Assembly (NCBI GenBank): GCA_019119365.1
Contig: DWXD01000044.1
Location: 42,480 to 106,479, forward strand
Direction: 5' to 3'
DNA from: Candidatus Gemmiger stercoripullorum
GTDB taxonomy: Bacteria; Bacillota; Clostridia; Oscillospirales; Ruminococcaceae
Length of the DNA: 64,000 bases
Both the position numbers and the translations under genes were made by a program. The notes below the pieces were generated by a model that saw only the letters and a list, made by a program, of their open reading frames with translations, did not search any database and had not been told where the DNA came from. Every line of letters begins with the position of its first letter. Within the stretch, counting starts at the first letter, position 1. This document shows, piece after piece, positions 43,866 through 53,000 of this stretch.

Positions 43866-46800
43866 ATGAAGAAATTGTACAAGAAGTTGGGCAAGCGGAT
43901 CACCGCCATGGCGCTGGTCCTGCTCATGCTGGCTTCCTCCGGCGGCGCGTCGGCCCTGGCGGAAGTGGCGGAAGCCTCCGCCAGCCCCGCCCCGGCCAGC
44001 GAGCCCGCGCCGCAGGCCCCGGCCACACCGGCCACACCGGATGAAACGGAGCTTTATACGGCGGACCCCACCCCCGAACAGCAGCCCACGCCGGAGCCTG
44101 CGCCCACCGAGGCCCCGACGCCTGCGCCCACGGAAGCGCCGACGCCTGAACCCACGGAGGCCCCGACCCCCGCGCCCACGGAAGCGCCGACCCCGGCGCC
44201 CACGGAAGCGCCGACCCCGGCCCCGACCGCGGCCCCCACGGCCACGCCGGAGCCCACGGCGGCCCCCACGGCGACCGCGGCCCCCACAGCGACGCCGGAA
44301 CCCACGGCGACCGCGGCCCCCACCGCCACACCGGCGCCCACCGCGACCGCGGCCCCCACGGCCACGCCGGAACCCACCTCCACCCCCGAACCCACCCCGC
44401 CCCCCGCCGCCAACAGCGCCCTTCTGAGCGCCGGCGACGGGACGGCGGAGCCTGCCGCCGCGCAGGACCTTGATCTGCTTGACATTACCCTTGGCGCCGA
44501 CGAAGGCGGCAGCGGCGTAGTCTTTACGATCCGGGACGCCAATGACGACGGCATCATTGGCGAGGACGAATCCTTCACGCTGAACATTTCCTACACGCTG
44601 GACAACTGGGCCCTGCCGCAGATCGACGAAAATACGCAGATCCACTGGCTGTTCCCGGAGGAACTGGAGCTGGGCGCGACGAGCGGTGAGCTGATCGACA
44701 CCAGCTATACCGGTGTCGGCGTTCCCGGCCGCTTTGAAGTCAAGAAAAATGACGATGACCGCTGGGAGCTGGTCTTCCAGTATAATGCGCCATACCTTGA
44801 AGTTAACAAATCCGACATCAGCGGCACGTTCGATTTCACCTGCTGGGTTGATGATGAGACTTTCGAGGGCGAAGACAGTGTGACCATCGACTTCGGCGGC
44901 GAGGACCACACCCTGCCGATCACGCTGGAAAAAGCCAAGGGCACCGCCCAAAAGACCTATGACCCCAGAACCATCACGGCGGATGGCAAGGTCAAGTTTA
45001 CGATCACGCTGGATCTGAACAAGAAAGCCAACAACGTCCAAATTGTTGATACGATGGGCGAAGCCTTCAAATTTGACAATCCCACGGAATTTACCCTCAC
45101 CGGGCCGGATGGCTACAGCAAAATCTTCACCGTTTCGCCGGCCGGCAACACGGCTACCGTCCCTGTTGGCGAATTGGCGGGCGGGCATTATGAGCTGACC
45201 TACACCGCCAATGTTGTGGCGACGCCTTCGGCTTCGGAGGCCGCGCGCCAAAACCGGGCCGATATCACCTGGGACGGCGGCAGTACAGCTGGTAATACCA
45301 CCGTTACCTGGTCGGACAGCGCCAACCGCCTGCTCAAAACAGCGTCGGATGTCAAGGAGGATGATACCGGCAAAAAGTATGTGGAATGGTCCATCCGTCT
45401 CAACGACGCCATGCCGCGCACGGATCTGAAGGGCATGACGCTGAGCGATGCAATGACCAAGCCGCAGGGCAGCACGGTCGCCCTGGCGGGCAGTGTCCTC
45501 ATTGAGCGCAGCGCGACCGGCGCGGAGGGGACCTGGCAGCAAGTGGCAGCCATCGACCAGTTGACGGACGATGGTTTCAGCTATACGTTTGACAGCGATG
45601 TCTCGGATACGAATATCTACCGCGTTACCTACCGCACAAACATTGACGACGCCGCCCTGGCGGATGGCAGCTACACCCTGCGCAACACGGTCAAACTGCT
45701 GCTGGACGGCAAGGAACAGCTCGCGGACGACGCTGAAGCCACCTGGACGGTGGGCCGCAACACCACAGTGACCCTGCAGGGCGTCAAGAAGCTGGAGACG
45801 CACGGCAAACAGTTCCCGGGGCAGAATTTTGTCTTTACGCTTTCCAAGGTGGGTGAAGATGGCAACAGCAACCAGGTTGATGAGCGGGTCTGGTTTAGCG
45901 CAGCAGATTCCCAGAAGGAGATTCGGTTCAAAGCTCTGACCTTCACGCAGCAGGACTATATAAACCAGCCAACCAGTGGTTACGAATTTGTGGTCACGGA
46001 AAAGAACCTGGCAAACGATTCAAGCCAGCACAAACCCGGCACAAGCTATGACAGTAACGAATATCACTTCTTTGTCAAGCTCACACAAAATAAGAAGACC
46101 GGCAAGCTGACGGCCAAAGTGTGTGACCAGAACGGTAAAGAGCTGCCCCAGGGCCAGAGCATGTTCACCTTTGAAAACGAGTACGACAAGGCAGAGGTTT
46201 CGCTCCCGGTCAAGAAAAACCTGACCGGCGATCCGCTGCCGGCCGGGCATGCAAACGATACCTACCAGTTTGTGCTTACGCCCAAGGAAAATGGCGCGCA
46301 AGACCTGAATGACAATGCGATTACCGACCCGAACACGGAAAAGACTGTCTCGGTCGGCGCCAATCAGGGCGGCAGCCTGACCGGCCTTGTCTATTACGAG
46401 GAGGGCGACTATACCTATACCCTTAAGGAAGCCACGCCGCAAAACCCTGTCCCCGGCATGACGTATGACAAGACGCAATATACCGTCACGGTCAAGGTGC
46501 GCAAAGACCAAAGCGGCGCGTTGGCGGCGACGGTCACGGGGCTGCCGCAGGGCAAGGAGAGCTTCGAGTTTACCAATACCTACCAGAGCACGACCATCCA
46601 GTTCGAGGGCAGCAAGACCATACTGGGCGGCACGCTCAAGGACAATGCAAAATACCTGCAGTTCCAGATCATCGAGACGGACCAAAACGGGACCGAGCTG
46701 ACGGACGGCTATAAGAGCGGGAACATCACCATTGACAGCAACGCGCTGGCGGATGACGCGACAACCGGTGCGATCCCGTATCCCGAAATCACGATCACGG

Positions 46801-47054
46801 AAGGGGGCCGCCACTATTATTATAAAGTGGTCGAAATTGCCATCAATGGCGCGACCATGGTCAACAATACAGGCGGCTATTGGGTCCGTGTTTCGGTGAG
46901 TGAAGATCTTGAAACCATTACCTACAGCTACAAGATGCTGGGGGCTACCGGTACGCCGAGGGAGTATTCCAGGACGGGAAACCGGAACTCGATTTTGAAA
47001 ACGCGTTCCAGAGCAGTGTCGGCCCCGGCAAGGTGGAAGGTACCAAGTATGTGA
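43866..47054 (+). CDS. Giant CnaB-type adhesin, N-terminal part (before the frameshift)
   Basis: The 5' part of a split gene; 1062 residues as read, but genuine only to about residue 1026. It starts after GAAAGGACGG. A signal peptide (residues 1-32) is followed by a Pro/Thr/Glu stalk (about 66-183, units such as PTEAPTPAP). Then come an adhesin-like beta region and CnaB/FctA-type repeats ending in motifs like FEFTNTYQ and FTFENEYD, where the Asn/Asp can form isopeptide bonds. The last residues (TPREYSRTGNRN onward) are out of frame. The true sequence continues in the other frame after the G5 tract at 46940-46944 (reading YRYAEGVFQDGKPELDFENAF). See the following entry. Confidence 0.85.
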   Translation: MKKLYKKLGKRITAMALVLLMLASSGGASALAEVAEASASPAPASEPAPQAPATPATPDETELYTADPTPEQQPTPEPAPTEAPTPAPTEAPTPEPTEAPTPAPTEAPTPAPTEAPTPAPTAAPTATPEPTAAPTATAAPTATPEPTATAAPTATPAPTATAAPTATPEPTSTPEPTPPPAANSALLSAGDGTAEPAAAQDLDLLDITLGADEGGSGVVFTIRDANDDGIIGEDESFTLNISYTLDNWALPQIDENTQIHWLFPEELELGATSGELIDTSYTGVGVPGRFEVKKNDDDRWELVFQYNAPYLEVNKSDISGTFDFTCWVDDETFEGEDSVTIDFGGEDHTLPITLEKAKGTAQKTYDPRTITADGKVKFTITLDLNKKANNVQIVDTMGEAFKFDNPTEFTLTGPDGYSKIFTVSPAGNTATVPVGELAGGHYELTYTANVVATPSASEAARQNRADITWDGGSTAGNTTVTWSDSANRLLKTASDVKEDDTGKKYVEWSIRLNDAMPRTDLKGMTLSDAMTKPQGSTVALAGSVLIERSATGAEGTWQQVAAIDQLTDDGFSYTFDSDVSDTNIYRVTYRTNIDDAALADGSYTLRNTVKLLLDGKEQLADDAEATWTVGRNTTVTLQGVKKLETHGKQFPGQNFVFTLSKVGEDGNSNQVDERVWFSAADSQKEIRFKALTFTQQDYINQPTSGYEFVVTEKNLANDSSQHKPGTSYDSNEYHFFVKLTQNKKTGKLTAKVCDQNGKELPQGQSMFTFENEYDKAEVSLPVKKNLTGDPLPAGHANDTYQFVLTPKENGAQDLNDNAITDPNTEKTVSVGANQGGSLTGLVYYEEGDYTYTLKEATPQNPVPGMTYDKTQYTVTVKVRKDQSGALAATVTGLPQGKESFEFTNTYQSTTIQFEGSKTILGGTLKDNAKYLQFQIIETDQNGTELTDGYKSGNITIDSNALADDATTGAIPYPEITITEGGRHYYYKVVEIAINGATMVNNTGGYWVRVSVSEDLETITYSYKMLGATGTPREYSRTGNRNSILKTRSRAVSAPARWKVPSM
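44066..44405 (+). repeat. Pro/Thr-rich stalk repeats in the adhesin gene
   Basis: Short tandem units, mainly variations of CCCACGGAAGCGCCGACC and CCCACGGCGACC, encode PTEAPTP and PTATP repeats. The tract is a likely site of length variation by slippage or recombination. It places the head of the adhesin away from the signal-peptide end. Confidence 0.85.
46940..46944 (+). other. Frameshift point at a G5 tract in the adhesin gene
   Basis: Frame 0 reads CTG GGG GCT; a sixth G, or a -1 slip on GGG, gives CTG GGG GGC TAC and joins the upstream TYSYKMLG to YRYAEGVFQDG. Both sides then read as continuous CnaB-type sequence. It could be a real mutation, a phase-variable tract, a programmed shift or a sequence error. 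Confidence 0.8.
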
Positions 47055-50000
47055 ACGGCCAGAAGTATAACACGACCAGCGGTTACCCGACCTACGGCTA
47101 CTGGCTAATCCGCCAGAACTGGGATGAAACCAACGGCTGGACCGCCGACTGGGACCATGCCCACGGGACCTGGTCGGCTTCCGACAATGGCAAGTTCATC
47201 ATTCAGCTGGATAAGCTGCACAACGGCGCTTCGTTCGCCTTTACGGGTGACGACATCGGTGAAACCTACTTCTACCGCCTCTATGAGGAAGACCGCAGCA
47301 ACAAGGACCCCAACACCAAGTTTGATACAACAGAATACTGGTTTGCGGCCACGATCACTGCAAACGCGGACAACACGCTGAACGTCAGCTGGCAGCAGAT
47401 CCAAAAGCCGAAAAACCCGAACAGCCAACTGGTAGCGGATAACAGAGAGATCCGGTTTGACAACACCTACTATGCGCCCGCACAGTTCACCATCGAAGGC
47501 GCCAAGGAGGTCACGTCTGTTTTCAGCGATACCGGCAAGCCTGCGCCCAGCTCTTTCAAAATCAAGATCCAGGAAGTGGACGCCAACGGCGTAGATGTGC
47601 CGAACAGTTCCTTGAACCAGACGTTGGAGCCTAATCCCCAAACGGGCAAATGGAGTCATAGCTACGAGTCCATCACCTACCGTGATAACGCGGGCAAGGA
47701 CTACTATTTCCGCATTTCGGAAGAGATCCCGGGCACCAATGAAGAGATCACCTACGATACGAACGTTTATTACATCCGCGTAAGAGTTGCGCTGGATGAA
47801 ACGAACCACAAAGTCGTTGCGACCCCGACGGCGGGAACCTTTGAAAATGGTGCGTTCGTTGAGGACAGCAGAAAACCCGTAAATAACTTTACGTTTGAAA
47901 ACAAGTACACCCACCGCGAAGTTACCGGCAGCCTGGCACTGTCCGGCGAAAAGACCATCCACACGACCCAGGGCAAATACGAAATGCAGAACGATGATTT
48001 CTATGTAGCCCTGTTCAGCGCAGACGGCGAACGCCTGACCAACAAGGTCGGCATTGCTGCGAATGGCTCCTTCTCGATCGGCGCGGACAACCTGACCACC
48101 GCCAACAAAGACGCTCTGACCTTTACGGCGGCGGGCACCTACACCTTCTACGTCCGTGAAATGACCCATGCGGATGACAGCATGGTCAGCGATATTGGCG
48201 GCTTTACCTATGACACGACCCGTTACAAGGTCGTCTACACCGTCAAGGAAGATAATGACAAGAAAGGCGGCCTTGCCTGCTCCGGCCCTGCCATCACCAA
48301 ACAGACCTGGAATGCAGAGAAGAAACAGTATGAAGATGCCGGCACAGCTGACAAAGCCGGTCTCGATTTCGTGAACGACTACGACGAGACAAAAATCCCG
48401 CCGGAAGTCAGCATCACGAAGGATGGCGCGGCAACTTCCTACAAAGATGGCACGGCCAGCTGGACCGTTACGCTCAAGGTCGAAAACCTCAAGCAGGGCC
48501 AGATGATCGAAAACTTCATCTTTACCGATGAAATGACCACCTTCAAACCTGCCGGGATCGGCGCGGAAACGACCATCCAGCATGTGCAGGTCGCAGCCAC
48601 GACCGGCCACCTGGTGAGTTATGATGAACCGGTCGTCGAGGGCAACAAGGTCACGATCAACTTTGGCACGCTGCAGGATAGCGATACCGTGGACGGCACC
48701 CTTGTCTACACCATTACCTATACCACCAAAACGGCGCTGACCCTCAACGGGGCGGCCGTCGACATGGGAGAAGCGCTGGAAGGCAACGGCGTGCACGTCA
48801 AAAACAGCGCTAACATCCACCATGAATTTGATGGTAAGGAGGAAGACCACAAAGCCAAAGACGACGTCCGCTTTGAAAACATGGTCGAAAAGAACGCGGC
48901 GGAGTACAGTGCAAACTGGCCTGTTACAACGCCGGACGGGGAAAACGTGACCCGCCAGATCGTTAAATGGACCGTGAAGCTGGACCTCAAAGCCCTGCCT
49001 GACCTTAAAGAGGGCGATACGATCACCATCACCGATACCCTGTCCGATGGCCTGCGCTTCGTCGACGGAGACGACTATGTTGGGCTGGGCAGCGTGCTGG
49101 TTGGGGATGATAACGAAGAAATCACCTCCGGCGGCCCTGTGCAGGACGGCCAGACCCTGACCTGGACCTACAAAACCCTGACCAAGAAAGTCTATACCCT
49201 GACCTACTATACCGAAGTCACCGGCGCGGCGTTTGACGGCCAAAACACCACCAACAACGGCAACGGCCAGTCGACGGCGCACGGCACGGTCAGCAACGAT
49301 GCCACGGTCGGCCACGATGGCGTCACCGTCGGCAAGGACAGCGATACGGAAAATGTCGAAACCATCCTGATGGAGAAGGGTTCGCACCTGATTCAGGCCG
49401 CGGGCAGCGGACAGGATGATGAGTATCAGGATGCGTATCAGATCGACTACACCATCCATGTCAACCGCGGCAGCGTCGACCTTCTGCCGGATTCCGCCGG
49501 TAAGCTGACACTGGTGGATACCCTCCCGCGTGAGGCCAGGCTGATCGGCCAGGTCACCTTCTATGAGGGCGACAGCTACCAGTATGGCAGCACAAGCAAC
49601 GTCCGCCTGCCGGACGGCGTGGCTTCCTTCAGCCTCGGCGCCAATGAGGAAGGCGAGACCATCCTTACCTGCGTGCTGCCGGACGACCAGCACATTGTCA
49701 TCCAGTACCGCATGACCCCGCAGAACCTGCGCCCCGGCGAAACGGTTGAACTGACCAATACAGTGGAAATGACCGGTACCTATCAGGCACAGACTTCTAC
49801 GACCGAAAAGATCCGCTACTTCACCGGCAGCGCGACCGTTACCGGCGCCAAAGGCATGCTGACCGTGGCAAAGGTCGATGCGCAGAACAATCCTCTGGCC
49901 GGTGCGTCGTTCGACCTCTACCGCATCGATGTGGTGGACGCCAACACGGGCAATTATACATTGGCCGGTGACCCGGTGCGGGTGGAAGAAGAGGTGACCG

Positions 50001-53000
50001 GCAATGCGGATGGCGAGGTTGTCCTCGGCCGCACCGGTCTGGCGGCGGATACGCTCTACTATTTCGTTGAGAATACGGCGCCGGAAGGCTATATCAAGTC
50101 GACGGCCCGCCACTACTTCATGCTGCTCTCGCAGCGCACTGCGGACACAGCCAGGGCGGAATATGTACAGCGCATCCTTACTGCGAACCCCGGAGACGAG
50201 CGCCTGACCGGCCTCACGGCGGACAGTGTTACCTTCGGCCGTTATGAAGACGGTGCGGAGCTGCCGGTCGTCAACGCCGTGGAGGAAACAGAGGTTCTGC
50301 TTTCAGCCGTCAAACAGATTGACAGAGTCCGCGAAAATGTGCCGCAGGTGTTCCAATTTGAGCTTGTTGACAGCAACGGAAAAGTCCTCCAGAAAAAAGC
50401 CACCACGGCGCAGGGCGAAATCGCTTTTGATGCGCTGACGTATGACTACAACGACCTCGGAAAGACCTTCACCTATACGATCCGCGAGGTGGACGGCGGC
50501 AGCGAGGACTACGTCTACGACGATACGCAGTTTACGGCGAAAGTTACCCTTACCTGGGACCCCGCGGCGGCGGAAGGCCAGCGCTTGAAGGCGACGGTCG
50601 ACTACAAAAATGGTGATCATGCTGTGCCGGCAGCTGTCTTCAACAACTACACGGCCAAAACGGAGCTGCAGGGCGTCAAGCATTGGAATGACGGCAGCGA
50701 CCCGGCCCGCCCGGAAACGGTGGAACTGACGCTGCACAGCTATCTGGCAGGCGCAGCGCGCAACCCGGATCATGATCCGATCGTTGCGGCAGAACCGACA
50801 TGGGACAAGACGGACCTGAACAACTGGGTCTGGAAGTATACCGGCCTGGACAAGTATGACCAGGACCGCAACGAACTTGCTTACTATGTTGTAGAAACCG
50901 TACCGGAGGGGTATGCGGCTGCTTATGATGATGCGGCCAACGCCATCACCAACACCAAAACGACCGACATCACCGTAACCAAGAACTGGGTGGATAACAA
51001 CAACGCCTACAATACCCGCCCGAAAGAGATCACTGTGCAGCTGCTGCGCACAAATGGCGATGGGACGGAGAATGTTGGTGAACCTGTCCTTCTGAATGCG
51101 GAGAATGACTGGACCAATACCTGGTCCGCACTCCCGGCTTTTGATGCGGCAGGAAAAGCGTATACCTACTCGGTACAGGAGATCTCTGCGCCGGAGCATT
51201 ACGCAAGCACAGTTAAAGGGCTTACGATCACCAACACCCTCTCGGAAAAGACAGAGCTTGCCGTCAACAAAGTCTGGGTCGAAGCGCAAGACAACGCGGA
51301 GATTCGCCCCGAAGCGATCACGGTCGAACTCCTCGCCAATGGAAAACAGACCAAAACTGCTGAGCTGAATGCAGAAAACAGCTGGAGCGCCGTCTTTATC
51401 GATCTGGAAAAGTATGACGCCGATGGCAAGAAGATCGCCTACACCGTTCAGGAACAGGCGGTCAATGGCTATACCTCTGCGGTGGGTGCGGTAACGGAAA
51501 AAGCTGACGGAAACTACAGCGTGACCATCACCAACACCCTGCTCACCACCGACTTGACCGGCGCCAAGAACTGGGTTGACAGCGGCAACGCTTATGAGAC
51601 GCGCCCGGAAACCGTGACGCTGACGCTCTACCGTGCAATCGAAAACGGAAAGTCGGAGATTGTGACAGGCTTCACGCCGGTTTGGGAGAACACCGAAACC
51701 GATACCTGGACCTGGAAGTACAGCGGCATGCCGAAGTACGACCGCCAGGGCAAGCTGTACACCTACACGGTGGCAGAAGAACCGGTGCCCGGCTATGAAA
51801 CCGCCTACGGCGACAACAACGCCATCACCAACACCCTGCTCACCACCGACCTGACCGGCGCCAAGAACTGGGTTGACAGCGGTAACGCTTATGAGACGCG
51901 CCCGGAAACTGTGACGCTGACGCTCTACCGCGCAATCGAAAACGGACAGCCGGAGGCTGTGACAGGCTTCACGCCGGTTTGGGAGAACACCGAGACCGAT
52001 ACCTGGACCTGGAAGTACAGCGGCATGCCGAAGTACGACCGCCAGGGCAGCCTGTACACCTACACAGTGGAAGAAGAGCCGGTGCCCGGCTATGAGACCG
52101 CCTACGGCGAGAACAATGCCATCACCAACACCCTCATCCTCACCCAGGCCACCGTCACCAAAAACTGGGTCGACGGCGAGACAGGGGAACCGCTGGACGC
52201 GGAGGTCCTGCCCGATTCCATCACGGTGCAGCTGCTGCAAAACGACAAACCGTATGAGACCGGCAACCCCGGCGGCAAAGTGACGCTGACAGCGGAGGAT
52301 AACTGGACCTATACCTGGACCGGCCTGCCCAAGTTTGACGCAGACGGCGATCCGTATACCTACACCGTCGACGAGACCGATATCCCGGCTGGCTACACCG
52401 TCCGTTACGACACGGCGCAGCCCGGCGAAGAGGCCCCGGACGCACAGGCCCCCGCCGGTGCGCCCGAAGGCGAAAACGCCGAACCGGCCCAGACGCCCGC
52501 GGAAGGCATTGAGCTCACGGTCACCAACACCCTGCACAAGACTGAAGCCGCCTTTACGGCAAAGAAAGTCTACTATGGCGTCACCGACAAAGCGTTTACC
52601 TTTGAGCTTAAAGCCGTGACCCCGCCCGAAGACGGCGCGTATACCGAGCGCGTGGAAGGCGAGTGGGACGGCAAGAGCGAGATCCGCGACGACGGCGGCA
52701 ACCTGCCGCTGGTCACGGCCAGCCTGAACGTTGACGGCGAAACCATGACCCCGCAGGAAATCGACTTCGGCGCGACCTTCGTCTATACGGAACCCGGAAC
52801 CTACTACTATACCATCACCGAAAAGCAGGAGACTGCCACAGCGGCCGAAGGCCCGCAGCTCGTCAACGACCCGAGCACCTACCTTGTGAAGGTCGATGTG
52901 ACGGCGGAACCGGTGGCGGAAGGCGCGGAGGAACCCGGCAGCACGCTGCAGGCCGATGTGACCTACACCTGGCTCTATGAAGACATGGAAGAAGATGTCG

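Noticed and set aside
44066..44405. CRISPR or intergenic repeat
   Set aside because: It is an in-frame coding repeat of a Pro/Thr stalk.
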